64,000 nt of DNA, from assembly GCA_963082875.1 (NCBI GenBank), contig OY720097.1, positions 17,616,501-17,680,500 of the forward strand. The letters run 5' to 3'. Numbering within the stretch: position 1 is the first letter of the stretch; each line of letters begins with the position of its first letter. This document shows positions 35,803 through 49,312 of this stretch, piece by piece. Under the pieces are notes generated by a model, which was given only the letters and a program-made list of their open reading frames with translations, was not told the DNA's origin and did not search any database. Source of the stretch: Corella eumyota (taxonomy: Eukaryota > Chordata > Ascidiacea > Phlebobranchia > Corellidae). The position numbers and the translations under genes are program-made.

Positions 35803-38800
35803 CTATAGCGAAGAAATATTATATTCGTCTCTGTGGCGATGTGTTAGCGCCCTCCAGCTTCCTCTAATTGTGTTTGTAAAAAATTCTCTAGTTGTCGAAT
35901 TTCGCACGCAAAACAAATAGAAAATGGCTACCCCCTTAAAAAATGCAATAACCAGTTATAACCTTAAATAAAAAACGTATAAAATACTATTCAAAATATT
36001 TTATGTATGAAATATTATTACCTGAAAGCCATTACATATGGAAAAAATATAGCTAAATATCGTGATAATCATTTCACTGTTTGATTGAAAAAGTGGAATT
36101 GAAAATATCCACGTCAAGCCCAGAAGGACAGCCACTGACGTCACCTTAATCACCTGACTTTTACTAGTAGCTGGAGCTGCTGACGATTGAACCTAAAACA
36201 ACATAACATTTTTCCTAACGAAATATTGTTAATTGGTCCTGTAAACATTATTGTGCTAACCCTTTTTCTTCCCCAGGTTATTGATCGAATAACCATAGTG
36301 TACATTATCGAATTTATTAGAAAAACAATTCCAATTTCAACCAGAAAACCGAATATTAATGAACTGTCGTGTAACCAGCAAAAGTCTTCGTGTATGTATG
36401 TAGATTCAAGAATTGCTCGATTGCCTAACAAGCAATAATATTTTGTTTATCTATTTAAATTTTTAAACATTTAGATTCCAGTAAGATATTTATTTAATGT
36501 AACGTACTTGGGTCGGAATACCACATTGATTTTCGATCAAGGTATCCAACGGTTATTCCAATGGTTGTTGAAACTACAAACGCTGGTACTAAATAAGAGA
36601 TTAGTGACCACTTTAGTAAAAATCTATCACCCAAAAATCGAGATTTCTGCACCAAAAATCTAAATAAACAATTTTATTTAAAAATCGTATTATTACACAA
36701 TGTAAAGAAAAATGTATAGAAGCTCGCATGTGATAAAGAGTAGGCCATAGTATATAAATCTTTTCATTTAGCCAAGGTTTACCAATACAACTTACTTGTA
36801 CATGGCGAATCCTTCTACAAACATCCACATCCATGCAGAAAGTAAAAAGAACTGAACAAAGGCAGCTATGGTGATGCAAACTGCTCCTATTTGAATTTGA
36901 CTTGAACCAAACAGAAATATAATATAAGCCGTAAATAAACAAATACACAAGTTAATATGAATCGGTCCGGGCTTTGATTGGCGAAGATCTCTAAAAAAAG
37001 ATGTAAAATATTTGCCTAATCTTAAAAAAAATATTTTTACATTTAAAAATAATTTTTTTACCGAAACCACAGATAAAACAGGGTAGTCAGAAAGAATCCA
37101 ATTACTGATAAAGAGCAACCAATTTTACCAACATAATCCAAACCCGGATTAATAGGCATATACTTGATGCGCTGAAATACAAAATACATCATCATCTAAA
37201 TAAAAACTTCTATTTAATATCATATAATACATAACATTCTTACCACAACTAGTGCAAAATTACTTAGATGGTTACATTGGCATAAAGGCAGCTTCTCCGT
37301 ATCTCTTACTAAGGTACATCCTTCGGAAGACCATGTTAGATTTACATTGTCCCAAGCAGCACACTGTAGATAGCGATAAACCTACAAGATAAACCGTAAA
37401 GAAAAAATATAAATCTTTGGATGTATCGAATGTTTATAAGGTATTACCTGAGTTGGATTTACTGTAGGAAGTGGTGTGCTATATTCAAGAGGATTCAGTT
37501 GTACATACTCTCTCATCTCATTATCGGGTACAAGAACTGAAATAACCTTTGCAAAATAGTTGTTACATAAAAAAACTATTTTCATGCAAAGTGTATATTT
37601 CCTGTGAATTACCTTTTCTACTACAAAGGGAGATGGAAAAAACAAAGCGTCTTTAAATTCCACGAATCTAACTTGTGGCGAACTTGAGTTGGATCTGTAT
37701 GGCAGTTTTAAAAGCACTGTTTCATTTATTTGAGCGTCTAATGAAATGTATTTCGCAACACCAGCTCCAGGCGCGAGAACTTCAATCTAGACAAGTACAG
37801 ATACAATATTATAATACAACACGCGATCAACATTTTGAGCCCTTTGGTCACATCAATCTCTGCTTAAATAACAAGTAAATAGTATAACCTGGACATCGAT
37901 ACTTTGTGTAGAAAATCTGTAAACTTTGGTTTCAGTAGGTAATTGAATACTTTGTATAAAAATGTCAATCGCATCAATAATATTAGACTTTTGCATCAGT
38001 GTAATATGATTGTTTCGCTCATCTGCTAAATGCACGCTGTCAATCACTGTAAGAATATCCTCAAACGAACCTGTTGTAATCTATAACAACGTAAATCATA
38101 ATTTAGTATGGTAGCAACAAGCATATAATAAAAACTGGCACTTAACAAAAACCTTCATATAAGGAATCTTTTTTTAAAAGTAACATTTAACCCAAAAAAT
38201 GTAATTACATTGTCCATTAGATTTTGGGATAGTTGATAAAGAATTGAGATTACTGCACTTGCACTTTCTAAATCGTCCATAACTGTTGCGTTACTTGTGA
38301 TTTCTTTTAGTTCCTTGGCTGCGTCTTTAACTACTTGTGATGTTACGTTAAAATAATCGATCTAAATTCAACTTTGTTTACAAACAAACATTTAAAAAAA
38401 ACTTCTGAAAACTTTACCTCGTTTTGTAAATTATTAATTAGTTGAACAGAAAATGGTGTTGTTATTGAAATTTTCAATGTAACCAAAGATATTTCTTCTC
38501 CACTTTCTGCTAAATTTATATAATATATAATATGCTTTATTTGGATCTAATAATATGGATAAAAACTTAACAAAAGGGTCTAATTTGTTGTAAAAAAATG
38601 TCACTAATACACACCATCATCGTATTCTAATATTGTATTAGCCTCGCATAGTGGATGGGCTAACATTGAACAGCTGTGGGTAGTCCACATTATACTTCCA
38701 TAACAAACAAATGAATGAAAATTATTAAACGTTGCAAGTGTACAGCCGGAAGACGAAATTGAACTTTGAAAACGATTTGAAATCCATTCGCTACAGTTTC

Positions 38801-39343
38801 GCTGTAAATTCGGAAAGTCGAAATAGCAATTCTCTTTATACCGTATTCCTAACCAGGCACTTGCTTGGTTAATATTCTTATCCAATAAAAATTTGGTTAT
38901 GCTTGTTCTAAACAGATAACATTCTGGATAGCCTGTGAATATAACGAGCCTAGCATCTATGCTATTGCAATAGTTTTTGGCGTCTGCATAAGTCATAGTT
39001 TCAGAATTGAACACGTACCAATGATTTCCAATCGTAAAATCTTGAAAAAAATAAAAATAAAATTTGTTAATGTAAACAAAGCTGGATAAATTTTAAAATT
39101 AAAGCTTTAAGATCGTTAGGAGATCTCTATATTTTTCCATAGGTTTTTATATATATATTTTTTTTAATTTTATAAATATCTTATCAGCAACATTTAGATG
39201 CATATTATATTATTTTAAAATTAGTTTAGTAAATAATTAAACAACAAACTTGTAATTTTTTCTTGTGGTAAATTGGAAGTACCATTTCCTTTTTGCAGTA
39301 ACTCGATTAACATAAGCCAAAACATCATTATTATTCTAAGCAT
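35803..39343 (-). CDS. Adhesion GPCR with C-type lectin domain, short C-tail (copy B)
   Basis: Fourteen exons close in phase to 763 residues, in transcription order: 39250-39343, 38615-39040, 38418-38509, 38209-38361, 37889-38080, 37613-37786, 37448-37546, 37244-37381, 37062-37171, 36796-36990, 36508-36659, 36261-36424, 36022-36192 and 35803-35934. Order: signal peptide about 1-17 (MLRIIMMFWLMLIELLQ); C-type lectin-like domain about 33-170, in one exon, with WYVFNSETMTYADAKNYC, AWLGIR and a final HPLCE; GAIN region to 456; GPS about 414-456 with CAAW, GC and CQCNHLSNFA, cleavage expected between L and S; seven membrane segments about 465-735; and a tail of only about 25 residues. An in-frame ATG at 39442 upstream is possible but would bury the signal peptide. 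It is clearly paralogous to the gene at 15075-19144, but on the other strand. Confidence 0.92.
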
Positions 39344-40401
39344 TTCACCTTTGCCAAAGAATTTTTGCCTTGGTAAAATCAGCTTTAAAATGCCTGTAAT
39401 TATGTTAACACACGATACAATTTTAAATGTAGTTGTTTTCAATATAGAATTATATCGGAAGTTAATGATATATATGCACAGGTTAAATTAAATCATTATT
39501 GCAATAATTTAATTTAAAAAATCATTCTTTTAGGTTATCATTTTTTATTGCGTAAAGTTTAAATCATTTTAAACAGATTATCGATTGTTTTTTATCTTTT
39601 TAATAACAAATTGTTGAATGGAATTCTGGTTATTGACATTTTTTGTTTCAATTTGAAATGGAAAACGCCCATTGTAAAAGAATAGGCGTGTTGGTGGTAA
39701 TTTAATATGCGACTGTTTAGGTTATTCAAAATGACAATTGAAATAAATGCTTGTATCTCTATAACGTTAGGCAAAAGTTAATTTTTTTTTTACAATAAAC
39801 CCATTTCCAACTCCAACTGTTTAATTGTGTTTGTTTATATTTAAAAGAAACGATTTATTAGGGCAATAAAATCTCATTGCGGAAGTAATTTTTTAAACTG
39901 TTGTTTTTAAAATAATTTTACAACAAAAAAATTTATAACCCCCCTTCAAAAAGTTTCAAACGGATATTTATATTTTAGCTTAATAAAAAATCCAAATTTT
40001 TAACAGAATATTTATTATGGAAACTATTTTTATATAAAAAATATGAATAGTTCACTAAATAGATACGTACGTGTATATTTGTACAAAAACACAAAATAAA
40101 CAATCAAAAATACAAAGCAATACAGTGTTATAGAGTGAAGTTTTAAAGAAAAAAAGAAAATATTATAACATCTGGAATTACAAAACAGTTTTGTATTACA
40201 AATTAAAATCACTACCACTACAAATTATTAGAGAATATTTGGTTAATTCAAAAAAAAATCACAATTTTATTTTGCATAACTAACCTGATATTAAAAAATG
40301 CCCAAAACATGAAATTTACAAACATTTCGGCCCGAGAGTACAGGTTTTAATAAAAAAAATTAAACAGAGTTAAAAATGGGTGGGTTGTTTATTTGGAGAA
40401 G
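39344..40401 (-). promoter_or_regulatory. Intergenic: PACRG 3' end and adhesion GPCR copy B promoter
   Basis: This AT-rich gap of about 1.06 kb separates two minus-strand genes. It must carry the 3' UTR of PACRG and the promoter of the receptor gene. No specific element could be assigned. Confidence 0.45.
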
Positions 40402-42252
40402 TTAATTTAGCAGACAGGACTCGTAGGTAGGTACCATGTACTTGATGTTTATGAAGGCATCTTCGCCCCCATGTTTTTCGAATGCTTCCAAGGTTTCTTG
40501 GATAAGGTCTCCGATATTTTCACGTTTTTGTTGACTGTAGTCAATTCCATCACCAGAGTTGCCTAAACATGAAATTAAATTTTTATTTTTTAAATTAAAA
40601 ATCATATTATTATATTAAATTAATTATCATTAGGAGTCACCCTACAGAATTTTTGAAAGAATTGCCATTTAAATACTTTTACTAAATTGAAATCCACTCT
40701 AAAAAGCAAGCCTAGCATAAGTTTGACAAAACTGTCACTTTTATATCTTAGAGGGACTTGAGCGTACTTGAAACATATTATCAACTGTGGTTGGTATTTA
40801 TTCAGTTGCCACTAAGCTTGTTCAAGTATATGTGCACAGATATATTATGACAACAAGATAGGAAATATTTTACTAAAAAACTGTTATATTCAGTTTTTAA
40901 ATACATTTGCAATTTACCTCTTGTACACATGTAAATCAAAAACTGTACACATGTAAATCAAATAATTACACTTCTACAATGAATTACACACCGTAAAACA
41001 TTTTATGAATAAACTTACGGTTCCAGTTCTTGAAAATGTTAAGAATGGGGAGAATTTGCCGGTAATAGGGGACTAAAGCCTCTCCTACCATTTCCCCAGA
41101 TACAACCAAGTGTTGCAAAACTTTAAGGGTCGTGCAAATTACTGGTCTGTTTCTGGTGTTCAGGGCGTCTATAGGATAAAATAATAAATAGTATAAAATT
41201 GATTATGAATATGTTATAGGCAATACTTGCAAAATTTGTTATTGATTTTTTTTTTGTATGACAATTAACAGATGAATTATAGTTCACAAAAACATGTGCA
41301 GGAATCAATGTATATCTATAATCTGCATAATTTACTTACAATAAAAATAAATTTCATTTTTAAACAAATTTTAAATAATAGATAACTCACAAACTTGGTT
41401 TAAAAATTAAACAAAAGCAGCATATATTATTCCTGAATTCTAGGATAAATTATTAATCCAAACTATGCAATTAAATTAATCTGTATAATAATCAACATTT
41501 TGGTAAAAAAATATTTTAGAAAAAAAAATTAAATAACAAAAAAATTTACTTTTAATAGGAATGATTAACTGGGGAATGACCGGAAGAATTTTTGAACCTC
41601 CGTGTTCCAACATATCATGGACACCCTGTCGAGCAAAGAACTCGTATGGATGAACCACTTCACATAATCCATCAAAGAACAAGGGAAGGTAATGATGGTA
41701 ATCTAACTTCTCAATTTCAACCTATGTTTTACAAAGCATTATTATAACTATAGCAAGTTTTTTTGACATTGATTTTGTTTTTGCAAGTTGACACATTTAA
41801 ATTTTATGAAAGCTTTAGTAAAGAAAAACACATAAAATTAAGTGTTTAAGTTATTATTAAACCTTCCAAGCTATTCTGTTTCCCTTGGTGTCATGTTCTA
41901 AAGCGATCGGAAAATCACCTCGCTCGTAAAACTTTCTGAAAGCGGTCGGTTTTGCGGGGCGTTCTTGAAATGCCCCGGCACTAGGGGGTCCAGCGACCTA
42001 AAAATAATTTAATATGGTTCACTTTAAACTAATTTGCAAGAATTATTCTTAAACTCAAAATATACAGCATTACTTAAGAATTATTTAAAAAACACACAAA
42101 AAATATTTAAAAAAATGTATAACATATATCAAGTTAGTTATTTATAAAAATTTTAGAACATTTTGTTAATTTACTTTTGAGTTTTTCATGTAAGCTTTTA
42201 AGGTAAAACCTTGAGTGCGAGAACCTCGGCTCTGGCATGCAGCAGCAGACAT
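40402..42252 (-). CDS. PACRG: PACRG, parkin co-regulated protein (axonemal inner junction)
   Basis: Five exons close in phase to 231 residues: 42175-42252, 41863-41997, 41550-41721, 41019-41168 and 40402-40562. After a divergent N terminus of about 35 residues the protein follows vertebrate PACRG closely: [98 protein letters not shown], and the C terminus [15 protein letters not shown] bridges the A and B tubules of ciliary doublet microtubules at the inner junction, with FAP20. In vertebrates the gene is head-to-head with parkin; here the divergent neighbour is an LGR 8.5 kb away. The start is the only Met that gives the short N terminus and sits just downstream of AT-rich leader sequence. 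Confidence 0.97.
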
Positions 42253-44689
42253 TTTCGATTTCTTATTTTTTAAACTTTTAATTAACAAAATTTCTGGCAG
42301 TAACAACTATATATCTGTAGATTATATTCAATAATATGTCATAAATTATTTATGAAATGTTGCCTAGCTGTTTTTTGATAAACAGTCAGAAAAAAACGGC
42401 TGTCATTTGTATAATCTAGTTTATCATGTATAAAAAAATACCGTTGAATTAGTTATTGAAACAATAATATTGAATTTTGGTCTTTTTGCGTTTGCCTTAC
42501 TGCCTTAAGGATCTTGGTCTGTTAGTTAATATTCAGACAATGTCAAAATGTCACACCTTAAATTTTTTTACTGCATGTATTAAATTTGAATAAGTTAATG
42601 CATCTACGTTTGGGTCTTAGTTTTGTTTTTAAATTATGCTTATTAATTCTTTTGTTTATTGTTAAAAAAACGCTTCGGTTATTGAAAGTCCTAAAACAAA
42701 CGCTTTTCTCATTTACACTGGACACTATAGCAAAACTGTCGCTAAGCAACAAGCATTGTTTAAAGTTAAAGGGGACCTTTTACGCTTTTTGGTTTATCCT
42801 CTTTTCTAAAATTTTAAAAAATAGACAATTAAAAAATTTATTGAATATATAAATTAAAATTAAAAAAATAATGTATTAAAAAAATTGACATGAAAAATTT
42901 TGTTTAAATTAATATTCTAAAAATTTGTAGTAATTTATATTTTTAAAGGGGTCAAACTTTTTTACTTTTGGTACTTACATGTATTCATGTTAAATTCGAG
43001 AATAACAATACGTGATATTCATCTAATTAGAGTTGTGTTCAAAAACAATGAATATTTGTGGTTTTGGGTGTATTCGTAAACATCAACAAAAAAACTTCAA
43101 AAAGATGTCGCCAACGGGTAGACATTAATCATGTTTGAAATAAGATATATTTTATTATCTACATCGGATAACAAGTTTATGTTGTTAGATAGATATCTGA
43201 GATAAACATCATATATGTTCTAATATTAACGTGTATTGGCCTTTTGAAATTTTACCCTTTAACAATATTGACTTCAATTAAATTTAAGTTTAATTATTTA
43301 TAAGAATTTACATTTATAGTTGCATATAATTCGATTAAAATTTGTAATTAATATTTCGCATCATTTTTTATGGAAGGTCATTACATTTAAAAATCGATAT
43401 TGTTTTGCAAAATTTGATATTTTAAAAACCACTTTAAAATGACATAATGTTTTGAAAATGATATTGACTGCTTTTTCCAGTTTGAAACGATTTTCAGACC
43501 TACTATGCAAGTAAAATTAGACATCTTTTAGCTTAATTTTTGCTTAAGCGTATCCAAGATAAGCGTTAGATGATTTTTTTCAACCGTAAACAGAACCTTT
43601 ATCGCATTACCTAAACAGTATGAAAATCATCACGATTTTGATGTTTTTTCGAAAATAAAGCCACCGCACTCTGCTTACTGTACACACTTGCCTGCATTCA
43701 AGACTGTTATATTAAACAGATATTTCGGACCAATATAAAAAACCTTACGAAGCATAAATACGAAAATAAGTCGACCGACATGTTGATTACAACGTTTTCC
43801 ATTTTTTTATTGTTTTAAATATGCGATTAAGGCACCTGCATTCGTGTTCTTAAGCATATTAGGTTGTACGGCATAGGAGCTTATGGGATTACAAACGCTA
43901 GCACCATGTCGCCTTAGGCTGGATAATTTATTCATCCATTTTCTGGGATTTCGATTAAAAAACTATTTTTTGATTGGATAAAAAAATTGCGTTGGCGAGT
44001 TTATGTAATTTTCCATTAATGTTTTGGTAATATTTTAAAAGCAAATAGTTCGATTTTTTTTAATTTGAAAATAAAATCTGCGCTTACCTATATCTGGGCA
44101 TTAGAATGTGGAATGCTACCTCGCTTTAATCAGATTTGTAAACTTCCTTAAAAAAAGGAAAATTTTAAATCAGAATTTGATTACTTACATAATTACTTTG
44201 AAAGATCGAACTTTGAATCTTCGTTTACATTTTAAATTTAGAATTTTTAAAAACAAAATTTATTTGTACAAGAGATAAGCAAAAAGAAAATTTACTTAAG
44301 TTTTATTGATTAAACTTTGCACGAAATATAATCTTAGTTAAACGCACTTGATTAATTATTCATATTTAACTCGTTCACCGTTTTTAAAAGCAAGCATTAT
44401 ATTTTTATGGGATAATGTTCTTTTTTAAACAACGTTTTAGATGACCTGTTTAAAATTAATTAAAAATTTCAAGAAACAAAATATTTTTTAAATTTTTAAA
44501 TTTTTTTTGATTTTGTAAAACATGGGTATTAAAACATTTTTTGTTTATTTTGTCATATTTTATTTTTATCAAATGGTTATGTAACTTTAAAAATAGTAAT
44601 CCAATATTGAATAACAAGATCACATGATTAGAGATTATTAAAATATTAATTAAAACTCATAACAAGCTAACTTCGTATAAGATTAGCCA

Positions 44690-44905
44690 CATTAAAAAAT
44701 AACCCACAAGCGAATCACATACTAAAAGGCCAGACCAAACCCAATGGTATTTAAAAACCCATATAGGCCTATGACAGACAACATTGAAGGTGGTCATGAC
44801 ATAAACCATGAAGTTGTTGTCGGTATATCTTACAAGGCTCCCAAGGGATTACTGATTTATCCTGATCCAATACACACAGGTCGAGCAGCAATAATCTTTG
44901 CCTGA
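44690..44905. mobile_element. Possible dispersed-repeat fragment
   Basis: This block of about 215 bases is sharply less AT-rich than its flanks and has no coding potential. Its abrupt edges suggest an inserted repeat, but there is no tRNA-like head, terminal repeat or target duplication that I can define. It could equally be a conserved regulatory element. Confidence 0.25.
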
Positions 44906-47420
44906 TAAAAATGTTTGTGCAACAAAATTAATTTAAACTTTGATTGTGATTGAAAAATGGAGATTTTTATTCTAAGTAAAAATTGATTTAACTAGAATAT
45001 TTTTTGATATCGTCTGTTCATACTCGTTTTAATTAAATTTTATTGGCTATTAAGTTTCAATATATTAGATCATAAACATTAAATAAATAATATGCTGACG
45101 ACGAAGAGCTTTATTAAAGATTTTTAAAGCAGAAAAACGAAATCGCAATTTAGGTTCAAAATTTTATTGCTGTATTTATTTTTTTTGCTTTTTTATTCTT
45201 TTAGCACAGTTTTAAATTTATCGACCAATGGCCACAAACAACCAGGTAAATCATGTTCTGTGGGGATTAAATGTGATAATCCTTATTTATACAACTTTTA
45301 ATGGGGAAGTTCACAGATATTTATTTAAACCTATTTATAAATCACACCACCAAAAATAAGGTAACTATCAACATCTTAAAGTTTACGAACTTTTAAAAGA
45401 AACGAGTTTTTTAATCAACCCGACCACATTTTTTAATTTTAGCGGAAGGTTTAAGTTAGGGAGAAAATTGTTTAATATTTCTTTGTTTTTATATAAAGTG
45501 ATGCGGCTTAATATTGCTATACTTAATCTTACAATTTATTTCAATTATGGTTGACAGCTGCGGGCCAAATGAATGAAATCATGTAGCGGTTTCACTCTTT
45601 AATTACCATTTTAATCAGGTGCACAAGGGCGACAAACACAAAACATGACCTGTCGTTACTAAAGAGTTAAAACACGACAAAGCCGGTAAAACGATAACCA
45701 TTACCATTAATTTGCTAAAAGATTTTGTAGAAAATTAGGCGTAGAAAATTAATTTTCTTAGAAATCAAAATTAAAAATAGTTTGGAACAAGATCAAGGGT
45801 TAAACTTCGGGTATTTTTTTATGCTTTCGAATTTGCATAGAAGGATTTGTTATTTCTCAAACATCGTATTTAATTAAATTTATATCGGTGAGAAAAAAAA
45901 CAACTTTTAATCAATTAATTAAATAGAGAATAGAGCTTCTGTTTTTCTATTAAAGATCAAGTTTAATTTTTCGGGAACATAATCTAATTATGTAATCTAC
46001 GTAATAGGATGACCTTCATGTGCATGAGATTCTAATCCCTTTATCGTATTATATTCCCGTGCATGTACTACCACAGGCAAACTAGTAATATGTAAGATCG
46101 TGCCCAGTTAGAACAGATGACATCATTACTAAGTTGTCAAAAATATTTAAAACACACTTTTTTTAAAAAAGTTATATGTTATTACACCTTATAGGTTACT
46201 CTAAATATAGGTTAAATAACATGTTTTTATTGTATGTCTTAAATGAGGCAAACTTTGGTTGTGGTGTAATCAAAAACCCCTACGCAGGATTATGACCACG
46301 CCTGACCTGATAACAGGAATTGATAAGACCAGTAACAATACTAACTGTCACTTGGTTACCGATTTACGCAGCCTAATAACATAGCACACGTTTTTTGTAC
46401 ACATTTTTTTGACAAGATCTCTTATGCTGATAGTGGGCAACAACAGCTCGGCTCTCCCCTAAATGTTTATGTTGGAACGTCGGTGTGAAATTTCGATTTT
46501 ATCCGAGTAAGATGGAGGGATTGTTTACGTCATCGGCTAAAAATATCTGCATTTTAAGAATTTTATTGATCAAAACACGATATCAATAAGAAACAATTAT
46601 AATTTTACAATTCAAGTTAATCCATAATATTTATGGTTTCGGGTTACGTTGTTTGATTAATTATTTTATAATCTCCTTAGGAATGTAAAATGCTATGTTT
46701 AATGTTACACTGTTTGAACAATATTTAACCAGAAGAGCTATTTTGGAAAACCAATGTGGCTGGCAATTATCGTGTTAATGTTGGGTCATGTCTGTTTTCA
46801 TGTTATCAAGTCGCTTTATCTGACAAAATCTTATTTCGATCTTGCTCTGACCAGATCTTTTAAAACATTTAAACACCATTTCAGCTTCGCACGGTATTTA
46901 TATAGAAATTATACCTACCCAAAACTTTTTTCGTCTTATAAGGCAGTGTCATACTTTTTCATGATAAATTAGACAGATTTTGTGATATATATATATTTAA
47001 CACTTGACCTTGGGAATAGATTTGACGTTGATTCAAGACACTAGATGCGTCAGAACTGGAATTACAACAATTTTGTTGTCCTAATGTTGGCAGCTTACAA
47101 CTGCGCTAATGCATTTTTTAGGAAAAAAAACAGAAGCGAAAATATAAAACTTGATTGAATCAGTTTTGGATTTAGCTTAGCCACGTGTTTTTTTCTAACT
47201 ACGCAAATTCCATATTTATCCATCCCAATAACTTAACAAATTACCTTGTGTTCACTATTATCCGTGTAGGGTTACAATTAGGCTGTTCTCTTTACCGGCA
47301 TAACCTACGCAGGATTGTCGAAAAACATTAAACAGCGGACGAACATCAGAGATAAACGAATCTCATTTACAATGAGCGTCACATTTTCGATCAGTTGCCG
47401 TTCATAAAAAAACAAAAAGC

Positions 47421-47472
47421 GTTTAACAGTCCCGAGAGAAAGTCATTTATCAATCTCTCGTTACTGTTTAAC
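47421..47472. other. Imperfect inverted repeat, hairpin of about 17 base pairs
   Basis: Arms GTTTAACAGT and ACTGTTTAAC (one mismatch) enclose CGAGAGA and TCTCTCG (perfect), separated by a two-by-two mismatch, with a 14-base loop. Such a hairpin could be a microRNA precursor or a cruciform-prone regulatory element. It is shorter than most pre-miRNAs. Confidence 0.35.
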
Positions 47473-49099
47473 CGTGATGTTGAACATTATTAGCGAATGT
47501 TCTGGTTAACAAAGCGTAGCTGACAAGACCCCATATATATCCATTCGGTGCTCTAGCCTTTCTAATGACGGTATTGCATGACATAGTCGCGTGAATCAAA
47601 CAGTTAGAAGAAAGGAGATTCAGAAGTCGGGGAAATTTTTTTATTCGCGGCTTGTTTACCAGGGCTTAAAAATGCAAAAAAACAGCCCAAAATGCCAATA
47701 TGCAATTTTTTCCATCGTAACAAACAACATTTTTCAGAAAAATTAATTGCTAGTAAAGGAAATTAATCACAACTAATAACAGACCTATTTTAACTCGAAC
47801 CCGGACATCCCTAATCATTTCGCATGCAAACACTTAGTGGCACTACTTTATTATAAGCAGTACCTAATATCCGTGTATTCATTGGTAATAGAATAGAAAA
47901 ACAAAGTGTTAGTGATGACCATTATGTGGCCACTATACAGTGTAGAAAAACATTTCATAAATTACGAGTCTTTTTGTCAGATTAAATAAATTAAAATGTA
48001 GCATAGGGTAACATACATTGATTAATTGCCACCTCAATTTGTCTACCTGTTTAGACAATAGCTGTAAAGAATTACTAATATGTAATCATCTCAGATTTTC
48101 AAATCAACAGTTACTGAAACACCAGATATGAAATATATTTTTAGCAATGATAGATTTTGAGTAATATACTCTTTTTAGTTTTTGCATTTAAAGTCTTGTA
48201 CGTGTGCAGCAAAGTTCTGTCATAAGCTATTAATAACATTTTGTTGTATCCAAACTAAATAATATAAAACTTGCAACGCGGGGACATAACAACAAAATAC
48301 AATGTGTTTTGGGGCTGGTAAATGTTTGTATAAAATTATTTTTTTATTTTCTTAATCAACTGGGAAATTTTGTCATGCATATAGGGAAGTCAATTTTATT
48401 GTTTTGGCCATTCGGTGCTTCTCATTCGTATAGCATTGATATGACGTATGCATGTCTCTGTACGTCAAAGCCAGTTTAATTAGAATATAGTGATGCTTCT
48501 TACTTTGTCAATGTCTATTTTTATAATTCGAGTGCGTTAGAAATAATGGTGTTTACAATGGGCTAAATACGTGCCCCAAATTTTTGTTCTTTTTTTAAAT
48601 TACAGATTGGACACTAAAAAGAAATAGGCACCCGTGAATTTAATATTGAAAAATAATTTTTTTTAGTTTTCGAATTAAATAATAGTGCCCTTTATAAATA
48701 AAAATGTAATTAATATTTGGGCCATAGTTGCTTAACTGTTCTTTAAAAATTGTAAAACCTGAAAAGCTATGAGGGATTCTGTTAGAACCGTAAAAGTGAC
48801 AAGAACATTATATATCAATTACTGATTTTATAAAAAGAATATTAATCTTTGAGTGGATATTAAGTGGATAAAAAATAAAGCTTGGGCTGAGGAAATATAT
48901 TAAGGGTACAAGGTTAGAATATACATGTATGTCAAGGGACCGTAAAATTGGTGAGAAATTTGGCGAGAACCGTAAAATACACGTGATCTACACAATTTAC
49001 TAACCTAACAAAGAACCGCGGTTCGGGCCGCCAGCCTAGTTTGAGTTTCATGTTATTGTAACCTCCTGAAATATCTAGCATATATAAAAAAAAATTAAA

Positions 49100-49312
49100 C
49101 CGCTTTTACGATACTCGCTCTGCGAAAAAAGCGGCTTGCTTGCGTTGATTAAGCCTTCTACCTTATGCTGTCTAGTTTACACGGCAGCTTAGAGCGAGAA
49201 GACAACTTAGGCGTAATTAAACGACTGCTTCCAGTCGAATAGTGTTCACCTGTAACCACTATGCTCGGTGGAGAGGTTGGCCTAAAGCATCGCAGAACTT
49301 GGCTGTTAAGCC
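49100..49312. other. GC-richer island with a series of hairpins
   Basis: Inverted repeats seen: CCGCTTTT 49100-49107 with AAAAGCGG 49127-49134; CTCGCTCT 49114-49121 with AGAGCGAG 49191-49198; CGACTG 49222-49227 with CAGTCG 49232-49237 (four-base loop); CCAC 49256-49259 with GTGG 49268-49271; GGCT 49301-49304 with AGCC 49309-49312. The first two overlap and are mutually exclusive. No tRNA, rRNA or snRNA signature was recognised. Confidence 0.35.

Noticed and set aside
36187-36438. Plus-strand open frame of 83 codons
   Set aside because: It is antisense to the exon at 36261-36424 of adhesion GPCR copy B, whose protein is clearly recognisable.
39442-39442. Upstream in-frame ATG for adhesion GPCR copy B
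   Set aside because: Using it would add about 33 residues before the hydrophobic signal peptide; the ATG at 39343 gives a normal signal sequence.
46754-46972. 72-codon frame starting with a hydrophobic stretch, considered as a small secreted protein
   Set aside because: The hydrophobic start is followed by low-complexity sequence with no cysteines pattern, domain or convincing splice partner.
48981-49050. GGTTCGGGCC-like sequence, considered as a tRNA T arm
   Set aside because: It is a local palindrome (CCGCGG and GGGCCG context) with no other tRNA elements.
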